Positions 8,900 to 20,421 of a stretch of 64,000 nt of DNA are shown here, one piece after another. The stretch is taken from NCBI GenBank assembly GCA_019096065.1, contig JAGUCH010000002.1:11420501-11484500 (forward strand), read 5' to 3'. Made by a program: the position numbers and the translations under genes. Source of the stretch: Paracyclopina nana (lineage: Eukaryota; Arthropoda; Copepoda; Cyclopoida; Cyclopettidae). The notes under the pieces are model-generated. The model ran no database searches. It was not told the DNA's origin and was given only the letters and a program-made list of their open reading frames with translations. Numbering within the stretch: the stretch's first letter is position 1; the number at the start of each line of letters is the position of its first letter.

Positions 8900-10572
8900 T
8901 TACTCGGGTCTGCTCAGAGATCGCTCAGTCACCCGAGGCAATGGGAAATCACGCATTTTCAAGGTGCAATCCGAGAGGGCCTTGTGCGTTTCCAAGGCCA
9001 CCTTTAACTGGCCTTCAGCGTAGGAAAGCAACGAGCTCTTCAGCTCTGCCAACCTCTGATGGTGGAACCTCCGCACTTCCAGCTCAGCAATTTTGCTCAC
9101 TTGCTCCAATTGCTTCTCTTTGTCCTCCCTGGCCTTGCGTGCAGCATGGGCCTTTGTGGGCTTGGCCTTGGCCAAGGCTTTTGTAGCGTTGTCAGCCTCT
9201 ATGACAAGGGTAGCCCTCCTGTGCAGCATAGCGTTTTCAGCGTCCATGAACGCGGTCCATTGGGATAGGTAGGGGGAGAGGGTGTTCTCCTCGTTGTCCA
9301 CAGTAGCGATGAGGCCTTTTTTCTCACTTTCCTCGAGGCTGGTGGAAAACCTGGAATTGAGCCGGTTGTAGAACGCATTTGTGCCTTCGTGGCCACCCAC
9401 CGAGGCATTCAACAAGGTTGCCAAATGCGTGATCTGAAATCAAAAGTAAAATTTCAAGGCTTGTTTGTGCTGCCATGCTCTTGTCAAGCAATTATTTGCC
9501 AGTCGCTCGCAGAATACGCCAAAACGTAAACACATCAAAAAAATCCAAGCCTGGTAGCACCTTACACCCCTACGCTAGCGCCATCAAATCGCGTGACGGT
9601 AAAAAGCGTAGGCTTTCAAACTTTGGGATCAGCAGTAATTTCGATTTTCACCTGGTTAGCTAGCCTCGTTTGCGAGTAGATGACTCCGTTGAATTTATCA
9701 CAAGTGTCCTTAATGTTGATGCAGTAGGCAGTCGCCCATTCCCTTTCCTTCTGGAAGAAATCGTCAGGATCACGAACTCCGCTCGTTTTCCGGAGGTCCA
9801 AGCTCTCTCGCATGTTGGCCAGGAAGCCTTTCTTGATTTTGGCTCGTATGGGAGCGGTGGCATGCATGAGGAACTCATCGAGGTGCTTGTCACGCCCAAA
9901 GATGGGGTGGCTCAGCATTTGCTGCATGTACCGCTCCAGGTTGTGCGCGTCCTTCTTGAAATCATCGCCAAGCATGGCTCTCGCGTTGGAGCCGAATTGG
10001 CGTTTGCTCTGCTTCTCCGTGGCACTCGGATCAATCAGGGGCCTTGGCGGCAAAGGAGGCACTATGAGGCCAATGATCTGAAAAATTGATGGCATCAAAA
10101 TGCTCACGCAATGAAATTGTTGTAAGCTCACTTGATTATGGGTGGTGAGCACATGGTGGAGGTACTCGAAATCGTCGTATTCCCTCTCTATGGTGACGGA
10201 CTGGTCCTGCTCCGCAGAGGCGAGCAACTTCTTGACCCTGATCTTGTACTTGACCACATCGCCATCCTTGTTGGCCTCTTCGCTGAACTTGACCGCGAAG
10301 AGGGGCAGCAGTGGCTTGTCCTCGTCGTCCTCGAGGCCGTAGTCGCCCGGGTTTTCTGCAGGGTACGCGGGAATCATGATGTGAATGGGGCTGGACGTGG
10401 TGGAGTGAGCTTGCGAGTCAGGTCCCTCTGTGGAAGAGCTATGGCAGTCCCCTTGGGACACTACTAAGGCTTCTTCTTCCTCCTCCTCCAAGGAGTCCTC
10501 TGCTTGGTTTTCTGCGCTTATAGCTGGTTTCTTCAATATTGTACGTTGTGCGCCATCCTCCTCTGACATCAT
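8900..10572 (-). CDS. Sorting nexin of the SNX5/6/32 group (PX-BAR)
   Basis: Three exons on the minus strand: 10132-10572, 9652-10077 and 8900-9433, giving about 466 aa. The introns are 54 and 218 bp; the 54-bp one is stop-free and a multiple of three. An acidic/Ser N-terminus (~90 aa) is followed by a PX domain (LPLFAVKFSEE, YKIRVKKLLAS, REYDDFEYLHHVL, IVPPLPPRP) and a long helical BAR-type region (RESLDLRKTSGVRDPDDFFQ, then ENAMLHRRATLVIEADNATKAL, then RFHHQRLAELKSSL). SNX5/6 proteins act with retromer/ESCPE-1 in endosome-to-Golgi sorting. The assignment to SNX5/6 rests on the BAR features, and a related PX-BAR nexin cannot be excluded. The start is the first ATG of an ATG-ATG pair; an upstream exon is possible. 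Confidence 0.85.
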
Positions 10573-11178
10573 TTTACTAGCTTCAATTGCATCTTTGTGG
10601 GCTGTGCTAATCAATCGGTTTATTCTAGCTGATTAATATAGTAGGAGTTCACTCACCAAAAATTGAAGCAGCATCAGCAATAATACAAAGCGTATGATGG
10701 GCTTATCTGCACATCGATTAATTGCGGCTAGCTACTCCCCTTCGCCATCAACCAATTCCACTTCACGCCCACAGCAAAAGAAGAAATGACCAGCACCAAA
10801 ACAGCAGCTGTTATGGTTGCAACCACCAAGGCACCTGCTAGCTAGCAAGCTTGGCTTTCTACTTCCCAGATAGCATATCTATATACTCTCTTCTGCTTCG
10901 CTATCCAGGCTCAATTGCTGCTTTGAGCACGCAGAGAGCAATTTTTCGCCAGCTAAAGCATAGCATTATCATCGTGATTATGGCCATATGACTTATTGGC
11001 TCTCCATACTTTTCCATAGATTGTGCAATAACTATTGGGGCTTTCTTCCGCGTGACCTTATAGTGGATCTGGCAACTCTGCGCTGTCAATCTATAACACA
11101 GCTGTGCTGTGAGCTCACCATAGTTCGTAGTATAATTTGCACACCCCTGGCTGCCACATGTACATACTGTGATACACT
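10573..11178. promoter_or_regulatory. Shared divergent upstream region (sorting nexin / GALK2)
   Basis: Non-coding 606 bp between two divergently transcribed genes, so it is expected to hold both promoters and 5' UTRs. No convincing TATA box or other element was picked out. Confidence 0.45.
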
Positions 11179-12681
11179 ATGGATACCTGCCATGAAGTGC
11201 CGCAAAATGACGATAGAATGCAAGCAATTTTGCAGCAGTTTATGAATGAGTTTAACGGAAAACGTCCCACTGCAATCATCAGAGTGCCTGGAAGGGTCAA
11301 TATCATTGGAGAGCATATTGACTACTGTGGATATGGAGTTTTGCCCATGGCCATTGAGCCCTCCATTTTGGTAGCAGTAGCTGCCACTTCATCAGAGGAC
11401 AAATGCCTGCAGTTGGTCAATACCAATGGTGAAAAGTACCAAAGGTTCTCCACTGAGCTGGTTAATGGTAATGTGGAAATTGATGCCAGCAAGCCTTATT
11501 GGTGGAATTACTTTCTATGTGGGGTGAAAGGCATTGCTGGAGAGCTGAAAGACTTCCAATGGCCATGTGGCATGTTGTGCCTTGTGGATGGCACCATACC
11601 ACCTGCCTCAGGTGCATTAATAATGCAAACTACATCAACATCTATTACACATTATGCATTTATGTTCTTCTTAGGGCTGTCCAGCTCTAGTGCTGTGGTC
11701 GTTTCTGGAGCCTTGGCTACACTGAGAGCAATGGACAAATGGGATTTGTTCAACAGGTTTCAAATAGCTGATATTTGTGCCAAATCTGAGAGGTTCATTG
11801 GGACTCAAGGGGGAGGCATGGACCAAGCTATTGAATTGCTAGCAGAGCAAAAGTAAATTCTTTGAAAAATATTTTTAGCGCTTTTGGCCAATTCACTTGC
11901 TTATTTTCACAGCTGTGCCAAATTGATAGAGTTCAATCCCTTGACTACAACAGATGTGAAGCTTCCAAATGGAGCCTCTTTTGTTGTCATCAACAGCTTG
12001 GTTGAGGCCAACAAAGCTGCTGGATCAGAGTTCAACCAAAGAGTGGCTGAATGCAGGCTGGCCACCAAAGTCCTCGGGAAGAAGCTCAATTTGGTTGATT
12101 GGCATCAATATGCCAAGTTGAAGGAAGTCCAGATTCATGGCCAGAAGAGCCTCAAAGAGATGATTGGCATTGTGGATCAAGTGCTCCACATGGAGCCCTA
12201 TTCAATCAATGAGCTCGTGGAAATATTGGAAATGAGCAGAGAAGATATCATGGATAATATTTTGACACCAAATACCAAACATTTGGAGACATTTAAGCTT
12301 TACCAAAGAGCGCATCATGTGTACTCTGAAGCTGCCAGAGTCTATGATTTCAAAGAGGCTTGTATGGCTCATGAATCACTCGAGCACCTAGGCAGTCTCA
12401 TGTTCAAGAGCCACGAGAGCTGCTCTCAATTCTACGAGTGTTCCCACGAGCAACTTGACAAACTTGTCGAGCTGGCTAAAACCAATGGAGCTTATGGAGC
12501 AAGACTCACTGGTGCTGGATGGGGTGGCTGCATTGTTGCCCTCATCAGTGAAGCAAATGTTGGCAGCTTCGTTCAAGCGATGAAAAAGGATTATTTTACA
12601 AATGTCCAAAATTGTGATTCCTACATATTTCCTACTGTTCCTGGAGCTGGAGCCAAGATTTACAAAACCATCACAAAATAA
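11179..12681 (+). CDS. GALK2: N-acetylgalactosamine kinase / galactokinase 2
   Basis: Three exons, 11179-11611, 11675-11852 and 11913-12681, give 459 aa, the normal length for GALK2. The introns are 63 and 60 bp; the first is in-frame and stop-free. The galactokinase signature GRVNIIGEHIDY lies near residues 38-49. The GHMP ATP-binding loop SGLSSSSAVV is rebuilt only by splicing intron 1, and GGGMDQAIELLAEQN by splicing intron 2. The third GHMP motif LTGAGWGGCIVAL lies near the C-terminus. The family phosphorylates GalNAc (and galactose weakly) at C1 in the cytosol as a salvage step. The PNNS-like loop and AKLIEFNPL favour GALK2 over GALK1. Confidence 0.93.
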
Positions 12682-14106
12682 GTTGATTTTAAATTTAGTA
12701 TCCTTGAGTTCTGTCTGCATTTTAAATATTTTGTGTTAACTGATGAAGATTTCTAAAAGCAAATATACATCTTTACTTGATTAGTTTTTTTAAAAGTCAT
12801 GCCGTGGCATTTTCATTTTGGGATGTTCTTTATTAATTTAATTAAACAATTTTCATTAGCGTTTTTTAAATGATGAAATCACAAGAAAAATTATCCAATT
12901 TAAAAAGGAAAATTCGTAAAATGCACGCTTTACAAACTATGAGGCTGACCTCAATGGAAAAAATGTAACTTCAGCATCATCGCGATAAGTAAAGAATTAC
13001 TTGTAACAACGAGAAGCTTCACTCTTTATTTTAATCGCAAGACATCTTCTTACTGTTAAACCTGTATGTAATGAATTAATTCTTCACAGCGCTCCAAATG
13101 CGTTCACTTGGCAAAAATATAGGCCTGCTTTTTCAGCTGGATCAGATTAGAATAACTTTTAAGATGTTCATCTAAGAAGCTGTTCATTCAGCAGATGCGA
13201 TACGGTTATTGTAATGCATCAAATTAGATAATTATGGCCAATTTAGAATTCAACTGCTTCAACTATGTCAAGGCTCCATCATTGTCTGACTCATTGAATT
13301 TCTTGAAATGCTCGAGCACAACTGAAATAGTACAAAGTGTGATATTCTCTTAAAAAAGAGTCAAATATTACAGCAATTTCAAGCAAGGAGAAAATATTCG
13401 TCCGACAAAGGGCTGCACCGTAATTTAAATAGCATGCATTTACCCATGAGTCAGCGCATTTTTTGCAAAGTCAAGCAAGAAATCTTGCGCTAATGCCTCG
13501 TAATTTTAATTCTTCACTATGAAAAGGAACAAAAAAATATCCGTTCAAGTTTACACCCTTTAAGAGGACTTTCAAATATTGCTAAAAAATATTAGCAGTT
13601 GGGAGATTTGCACCAGAGTGCATTAGTTAAAGACATAAGGGCCAGTGTGCTGATAGGGAATTTCTGAGTTCGGCAATTGTTCGCCAAATGAGGGTGTGTA
13701 AATTGTCCCTGGAGGCCACAAGTAGAAAGTGAGGAAGCGTGGTGGGTGTCGTCAAGAAGAGTAGTTTTTCCCGTCAAATGGGCATTGGTCAATCACTTAA
13801 CGAGGGCGCGCGCGCGATTCTCGAACCGGCCGATATTTTCAAGGCGCGAGGCCACTTCTTACCGCGCTCCTCTTGGTGCATCCTCCGATATCGCTCGCAT
13901 CCGGCCGCCATCCTCCGTTGCAGAGAAATTATTTGGCTCAATTATCAAGCTGAGTCAGGCTGAACAGCACAAATCGAGTCAACCTGTGCATCTCAGCGCG
14001 TCTTTAGGTCAAGCAGGAACCGCGCCCAATCGGTTAGTCGTGCCCTTTTTCGTCAAGCCTTGAAAATTCACCCTAATACAAGAAGAAGACTTGCAAGAGC
14101 CGCACC
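12682..14106. other. Intergenic; 3' flank of GALK2 and GC-rich 5' flank of next gene
   Basis: AT-rich in the first kilobase. A GC-rich segment around 13800-13930, including a GCGCGCGCGC run, lies upstream of the next gene and probably marks its promoter and 5' UTR. No RNA gene or conserved protein was seen. Confidence 0.5.
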
Positions 14107-15361
14107 ATGGGAGCCTGCTGCAGCAAGTTTGGCACCTATCTTATCCGCAAGGAAGAGGGCAAGACGATCTCTAACGGTGGCACACCCAAGCTGAGCAAGC
14201 TTGAGCACAAGCAGAGCTTTGTGGCCACTCCGGAAAAGGCCTCCAATGGACAGGCCAAACCAGCCAATGACAACCCTGAAAATCCGTAAGTTTGACTCTA
14301 AACATTTTGCAATTTTGGCTTAGTTGCGTCCTCATATTTTTCCAAGGCCCTCTCATCATGAGGAGTCCGAGGCCAAGCAACAACCCAACGTCACTGAGAC
14401 ACCAGTTCACAAGGAGGCCCAAGAGCAAAAAGACGAGATCCAATCTCCAGTTGAAATCAAAATATCTCACGTTTCCGATGATACCATCACTACTGAAGTT
14501 CCTAAAGTCGAGCAAGATGAGGCTGTTCAAGCTAGTATCGTACCTCAAAATGAGGTTCCAGAAGTGAAAGAAGAGACGCCTAAAACAGAGCCTCCAGCAG
14601 TAATTCCTGAAGCTAAGGAGGAGGCGACTAAAAAAGCTCCTGAGGTTTCTGAGGCGAAGGCCAATCCTATTCAGGCTGAGGTCATTGTGCGACCACAAGA
14701 AGACAAAAAGTCTTCCTCATCATCATCGTCGTCGTCTTCTTCCTCTTCATCTTCCTCCTCAGATGATGAGGACGAAAAGGAAGAACCTCAAGCCTCAAAA
14801 GAGGAAGTGGTGGTTGAAAAATCAGCAGCAGTTGAAGAAACCATATCTGCGCCAATTGTGCTCGAGGAGAAGGAAGACGAGTCTGAAATTGCTGCTGAAA
14901 AACCTGCCGAATCTGACCACTCTGACATAGAAGCTGTCGATGAGTCGGATGACGAAGAGAAGGAGAAAAAATCGAGCTCAAGTTCATCTTCCGATGATGA
15001 AGAAGAGACACCGGATGATAAAATCGGAAGCCAACCGGAAGACTCCGAAGAAAAACACGCTAGTGAAAAGAGTGGCGAAGAAGCTGAAGAATCGGCCGTT
15101 GCCCAACCTTTAAAATCCTATGCTCAGCTGGTGACTCCTGCTGGATTCACTCACTCGGTGCCAGAGCAAAAGAATGAGGCTGAAGAACGTGAGTCGTCCA
15201 GTAGCTCATCCAGATCTTCATCACCTGCCCCTGAAAATGCAACACAAGGCAAAGAAGCTGATAACTCAAATCTTTTATATGCGGGGGAAGAAGAGAAGAA
15301 GAGCTCCAAGTCTTCCAGCTCTTCGTCATCCTCTTCTACTTCGGATAGTGATGAGGAGTAA
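14107..15361 (+). CDS. N-terminally acylated acidic Ser/Glu-rich protein, unknown function
   Basis: Two exons, 14107-14285 and 14347-15361 (intron 61 bp), give 397 aa. The protein starts MGACCSKFG. Gly2 with Cys at 4 and 5 is a classic myristoylation plus palmitoylation context, so membrane anchoring is likely. The remainder is low-complexity and highly acidic (Glu, Asp, Pro, Ala), with three poly-Ser/Asp blocks resembling casein kinase 2 targets: about 17 Ser then DDEDE near one third, SSSSSSDDEEE near two thirds, and a Ser run ending SDEE at the very C-terminus. A conserved patch, KSYAQLVTPAGFTHSVPEQ, lies in the last third. I do not recognise the family. It resembles in style other acylated, disordered cortical proteins (MARCKS-like), but the sequence does not show homology. 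Confidence 0.85.
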
Positions 15362-16313
15362 GGTTCTGCTCCCATTTTATAATGATCTGCAATGTGACGC
15401 ACAATAATGATCTGCGTGATGAATTCTCATCTTGAGAGATACAACAACCAAGATTATTTTACAGTTTGCTACTACAAAAAATATATCAATTACTGCATCT
15501 TTTTACTCGTGAATAAATTAGTCATCGTTTTTATTTAGAGAGCTTATTCAGAGCCGCAATTGGTGAATGACGCTTGTCCAAAATAACGGAGAAGCTTTGT
15601 CAGAGGTTTTTATAAACAAGACGTCGATTCAACTCCAGTGTCTTCTTTCAGTCAGATTTTGAAGAGCTGAAAGAGAAAATAGTGCGTAATTATTCGCATA
15701 TGAGCTGTCGAGTCATAGGAGTGCCCAAGGCACATATTAAGCGCTGCACCTACAGCTTCACAACACCATGCCAATACTTTGAAACTGCAACATAATTTCT
15801 GAACTTTTATTGGTGTTTTCAAAAATAGCATTTTGATTTCAAGGTGTGTACGTGGTGAGAAATAAACACGACAAGGTTATTCAAAGATGCTACAAATAAG
15901 CCTTGTAGCAGCTACTGATTTAAAAACCTAATTAGTCAGGTATATCAAAGTTATCAAATACCAACGTGGAGTTAGTGACAATGCATAGCATGTAAAATAT
16001 TTTGATAACATAGAGAAAAGAGAGCTCGTTTAATGATGGTTTGTTTGCTATCAAACCAAGACTGAATGCTACTTTATGGACAGGTTTAGCAGCTTGATTG
16101 AGTGATAAAAAAATGCTGAATTCTTTAGTGTAGTGTGAGCAAGTGAGCAGAAGAGTGCATAAATGTTTTTTTGTGTATGTTTGTGAGTGATGATGCTAAA
16201 AAATTAAATCACAACTCAACATGAAGCGAGGTGCACACACCTTGCAACTGAAAAGCAAGCAATTTTATGACAACGACGACGACGACGAGAGGCTGTCCTC
16301 GCATAAATTTTCG
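15362..16313. other. Intergenic between convergent genes
   Basis: Holds the 3' UTRs of two convergent genes. It is AT-rich with no other coding sequence or RNA gene seen. AATAAA-type signals occur (for example near 15512). Confidence 0.5.
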
Positions 16314-17882
16314 TCACACTTGGAGGACAGCCTTAGCAGCAGAACCACTTCTAGCAGTAGCTGTAGATGAATCCGATGCAATGATGACTTCCAAATCATT
16401 GACGTCCCCCAGGACGTCGCCGTTGTTATAATCATCACTTGCATCTTCATCATCAGTGGTCGTGTCATCAACCGCGGTGGGCTCAGACGTCACCAACCTG
16501 ACAAATCCTCGCTCCTTGATGCTGAGTGGAGATATTTTGAGATGACGGCTCATTTGGATGACAACACAAACACCATAGTGCACATGGAATAGGGTGTAAA
16601 TGGCCGCCAGCATATAGAGCATCGCCAGCTCGCCCTCCACGCGGAGGCCAGGGATGACGAGGCAGCCCCCAACAACGGCCATGAGGGGAAATAGAAACGA
16701 GTTGAAGAGCTCACATCGCGTGTTGCTCATTTGGGCAACGATCAAGCGACAGCTCATGTTGGCACAGAGAGTTCCACACACGTAGAAAAACATACGCGTG
16801 TCTTTCAGGAGTATTTGGTTGGGAGAGAGACCAGCCCACAACAGGCAGAGGAGCATAGCGATGGAAAATGACACCAGAGGCCGGATGGCCTCCGGTGCTG
16901 ACCGCATCTTCCCTGTGCCGTCCTTGTAGGAGCGATATATGTTGCGTAAAGCCACTGGTAAGGCCATGCCAGCCGAGCCCAAGTAGAGGAGGAACTCAAA
17001 TATTGGTCCCGGAGAGCTGTCGGTGAACGGTAACTTGACTTTCCACGATTGGTAGCCAAAAAAGGCTGTCATGGCGTATAACGTGGTCCCACTGACCATC
17101 GAGATGTCGTATCCCCACGGTAAATACATGATACCGGTGTTGTATTTTTCCCAATGACTGAAAAATGCAATTAGTATTAATCACTTCCCTCAGCTGATCG
17201 GCAAATTAGGTCTCTCACCTAATATGGAAACAAAAAAAGACACTCCACAGTACGCCACACATTCTCATTTCGGAAATGCTGAAGCCGTCAATGTTGCGAC
17301 CGAAAGCGTCATAAAAAGTGGAAGCAATGAAGACAGCGGCCCAGGCATCACAGCCGTGATCAAAGAGCTCACCAAGGGGCGAAGATGTGCCAGTTCTTCG
17401 TGCCTGCTTCCCATCAATTCCTATTAGATGGCAGTTTTAAGAAGGAGGTCTTGATTTCAGCATTCTACGAAATTGCTTACCATCTAGTGTGTGTGAGGCA
17501 AAGAGGAGGAAGGAGACAAGTGCCCACGCCCAACTGGGAATCGGGTGGTCAGACTGCAACGTCGAGGCCGTGAAGTCATAGTCAAAGTATGTCGGTATTA
17601 AGTAATGACCGACGCAGCACAAGAAGCCGACGAGAGTGAGCAAATTGGGTGCAACCCAAGTTGGGCACAAGAGGACTGCCTTGTTCCAAAATGGGTGCAT
17701 GACATAGTTGGAGAGCGGGCTCGTGTCTCGGCAGCTATATTTGTACTTGTCAAAGCCCTCGAGCTGAAATGTGAGGGGGAAAATAAAGGGTGTGTCACGC
17801 CGCGTGTTTTTTCTTCTCCCGCTGCCTGTGCACTTACCACATCTTGGCCTAAGTAGTTCCTGAACAGCCAACCCATTTTCAT
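16314..17882 (-). CDS. Ethanolaminephosphotransferase (SELENOI/EPT1 family), Sec-less
   Basis: Four exons on the minus strand: 17838-17882, 17481-17763, 17219-17420 and 16314-17157, giving 457 aa. The CDP-alcohol phosphotransferase motif DG-x2-AR-x8-G-x3-D-x3-D is complete in exon 3 (DGKQARR...GELFDHGCD). Flanking blocks [36 protein letters not shown] and LPWGYDIS match EPT1. There are about 10 hydrophobic segments. The family transfers phosphoethanolamine from CDP-ethanolamine to diacylglycerol in the ER/Golgi (Kennedy pathway). Vertebrate SELENOI has a Sec (UGA) shortly after the last TM; here the aligned segment ([14 protein letters not shown]) has no UGA, and the protein instead runs into an acidic Thr/Asp tail. 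The frame ends at TGA. The 45-bp first exon is short, so an extra 5' exon is possible. Confidence 0.9.
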
Positions 17883-18319
17883 CAGCAACTGGGGTCAAAG
17901 TGCATGCTTAGTATCTGTCAATTGACACTTTGTCGGCTTCCAGTTTTAGAAGTCACCCTCGCGCTCTCAGCCTCACCATTCCAGCAGTTTTGTTGCTGTT
18001 TGGCGAGATAACGACTACTTGGCCGTTCGAAAAAAAGACCCGACCCCATAAATGCTGCTTGCCAGAAACCGAAAATAAAACTCATTTCCCCAAATTTTCT
18101 CGACATTTTCTTCGTCAAATATTTTTTATCTGTCAGAGAATATTTGCAAAATGTTTGATAACTTTACGGCCCTTATTTATCACTCTTTGGATGAGTTGCG
18201 TCGAAAATATTTGGCTTTTTTTAGAGGACTCGGCGGGTCGCGTTCCATAACGTCCTTCTTGTTTGCTGCGCTTAATGGCGATTGCGTAGGTTATTCTCAT
18301 CTGTTCGCGAAAATCAGCC
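17883..18319. promoter_or_regulatory. Divergent promoter region (EPT / PRELI)
   Basis: Non-coding 437 bp between the start codons of two head-to-head genes. Short frames here show no similarity to known proteins. A shared bidirectional promoter is inferred from position only. Confidence 0.4.
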
Positions 18320-19050
18320 ATGAGTGCGAAATACTACGGAACAACTCACAGACACCCTTTCAAGTGGGATGACGTTGCGTCGGCCATCTTTTTGCGGTAC
18401 CCCAACCCTTTGGCCACGCATGTCCTCAGCGAAGACACCTTGCACAGAGAGCTCAGAGGCGACGTACTCTACACTCGTCGATTCTTGACCAAAACCAACA
18501 GACTGCCAAAATGGGGCGAAAGGTTCTTCAGCGGAATCAAGAAATACGTCCCACTCGTTGAAGAAAGTATTGTTGACCGAAAATCCCGAGTAGTGTAAGC
18601 CTTAATTGCAACGCTATCAGTTAATTTGTCTAATTTGGAGATTTTTCCAGAACTACGTATACAAGAAATGTTGGTCTCAGTCGGTTCATGGTAGCTGTTG
18701 AAAAAGTCAGGTACACTCCAGACCCCGATAATCCGAACGAAACCATTGCATTGAAAGAGGCCTGGATCGAGTCTGGCCTCTATGGAATTAGGTATTGCTC
18801 CTATCCTTGTTTCGTTGGACTTTTACCCTGATTTTTTGTTGTTAGGAGTGCTGTCAAAAACTTTGGCGTAGAGAGATTCAAACAGAATTGCCTGAAAGCC
18901 ACCGAGGGCTTCAACTTTGTGCTGCATCACTTCCAACATCAACAGAGTTTCCTCAAAGAAGTCAGACTAAGAAAATGGAACGAGATTCGACTCAAGAGCG
19001 AATGTTGGCGAGACCTTAAAATGAGCGTTGCGCAATTCAAAGAGCAATGA
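18320..19050 (+). CDS. PRELI domain mitochondrial lipid-transfer protein
   Basis: Three exons, 18320-18594, 18651-18791 and 18846-19050, give 206 aa. The introns are 56 and 54 bp. Family blocks are RYPNPLATHVLSEDTLHREL, TRRFLTKTNRLPKW and EESIVD, then, after splicing, YTRNVGLSRFMVAVEKV, KEAWIESGLYGIRSAVKNFG and FKQNCLKATEGFNFVL. This fits the PRELI/MSF1 domain closest to PRELID1. PRELI-type proteins carry phosphatidic acid across the mitochondrial intermembrane space with a TRIAP1-like partner. The C-terminus lacks the long Lys/Ala-rich tail of vertebrate PRELID1. The stop lies only 92 bp from that of the convergent UBXN1. Confidence 0.92.
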
Positions 19051-19142
19051 AATCGTTGTTTTCCTGTTTTTACGCATTTTCAATTGAGTGCAAAAATGCA
19101 AACTGTATTGGTTGCTCACATTATGTAAGGGGAGTGACTTAT

Positions 19143-20010
19143 TTATTTTCCAATTATTATGACAGCTGAGGGGCAAAGGCCTAGAGTTTCAAGAGGCTTC
19201 TCATAATCTTCATCGGTGAATTGCTTTGGAGGAAACGAAGTCATCAGCTTCACAGGCCCTGGATTGCCAGTGGTCATCTGCACGAAAACTCTGACCGCAG
19301 ACAACGGTTCTTTGGCCTTGAACGTTTGAACAACCTTTTTGCCATCGAGCATCTTGATTTGGATCTTGGCTTCGTCATAATTCCTTTTTTCCACTGGTGC
19401 TGCAGTAGCAACTGCAATGGGAGCAGCGGTAGCAGTTGCTCCAGCCTTGGCAGCCTCGCGTTCCATTTGCCTGGCTCTTTTGTCCGCCTCAATTTGTTCC
19501 AGAACTCGACGTTTTGCATCTGCGGCCTCTTGCTTTTCTCTCCTTCGCTCTTCTGCAATCTTCTTGAGCTCTGCGTCATTCAAGTCTTGACGCAATTTGG
19601 TGATGGCCTTTCCATCCTGCATTCGTTTCTTTTCGCGTTCGCGCTCCTCCTCGCGTTCTTTCTCTTCCCGTTCCTTGCGTTTTTTGATACGCAATTCCTC
19701 CAATTCTTTTATTTTAGCTTGACGCTCTTCTTCCGTCAATGGCTGTTTGGGAGGCTCAGCAGCCGCTCCTTCTTCAGGCGTTGCATCAGCTTCTTCCATT
19801 GCATCAACCTCACCGTCATCATCTGGATTGCTGAGCAGCCATTCCATGGCCGCCTCGACATAACCAGTTTTATTGAGAGCTTTCCTTGCCTTGGCCTGAA
19901 AGTTGATGAAATAGTGAGTGATGCTGAAGAAGTTCCTTCACAAAAACTAAGCTAACCTCGGAAAAGCCCATGTCTTTTAGTGTGTTCACCGATTCTTCGA
20001 TGGAAGGCAT
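19143..20010 (-). CDS. UBXN1: UBX domain protein 1 (UBA-coiled coil-UBX)
   Basis: Two exons, 19957-20010 and 19143-19895, give 268 aa. The intron of 61 bp has a GTTAGC donor. Splicing completes a UBA domain at residues ~1-40 (LKDMGFSEAKARKAL, then GYVEAAMEWLLSN). A long charged Glu/Arg/Lys coiled coil follows (~65-165), then a C-terminal UBX domain (IQIKMLDGKKVVQTF, FPPKQFTDEDYEKPLETLGL, SAVIII). UBXN1 (SAKS1) links ubiquitin chains to p97/VCP and dampens ERAD and NF-kB signalling in vertebrates. Architecture and length match the family (about 300 aa). Confidence 0.93.
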
Positions 20011-20421
20011 TTTGAAAGCTGCAAAAGGCTGCTGCAAGTCAACAGAATTGCAAGTCCTAAAATCTCCTGAATCACTTTTATTCCTTCCCAGTCACCGGCC
20101 TTCGTGGTTACGTGCCTAAAAACACTTTTTGTTTTCGTTTTTAACCTCTAGCAGTGAAGCCTACACTTTCTAAGGCAAAATCAAAATGCTTTTTCATTTA
20201 AATTACTGATCATAAATCCAATGATAGGTCGTTTAAAAGATGAATTTGGCTAGAAATTAATGTAATTTGCAATATTTCAATGTCTATTCATCATCAATGG
20301 GATTTAAAATCAATCAATAGGAAAATGATTGAAAAATGACTTGGTTTCGGTCCAGTAAAAAACTGCTTGTTTTCGTTGCTTTTTCGCTGAATAAAAGAAA
20401 AATTTGAGTGCCGGCGTAGAA
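20011..20421. promoter_or_regulatory. Divergent promoter region (UBXN1 / METTL14)
   Basis: Non-coding 411 bp between start codons of head-to-head genes, AT-rich on the METTL14 side. The promoter role is inferred from position; no specific element is claimed. Confidence 0.4.

Noticed and set aside
9670-10467. Plus-strand frames over 100 aa opposite the sorting nexin gene
   Set aside because: Antisense shadows of the well-supported minus-strand exons.
13746-14063. 105-aa frame upstream of the acidic protein
   Set aside because: GC-rich 5' flank with skewed Arg/Ser/Pro composition; no domain, and it overlaps the probable promoter.
16314-16316. UGA as selenocysteine in the SELENOI-family gene
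   Set aside because: It lies well past the position used in vertebrate SELENOI, and the downstream codons give a low-complexity Val run from a GAC repeat with no conserved tail.
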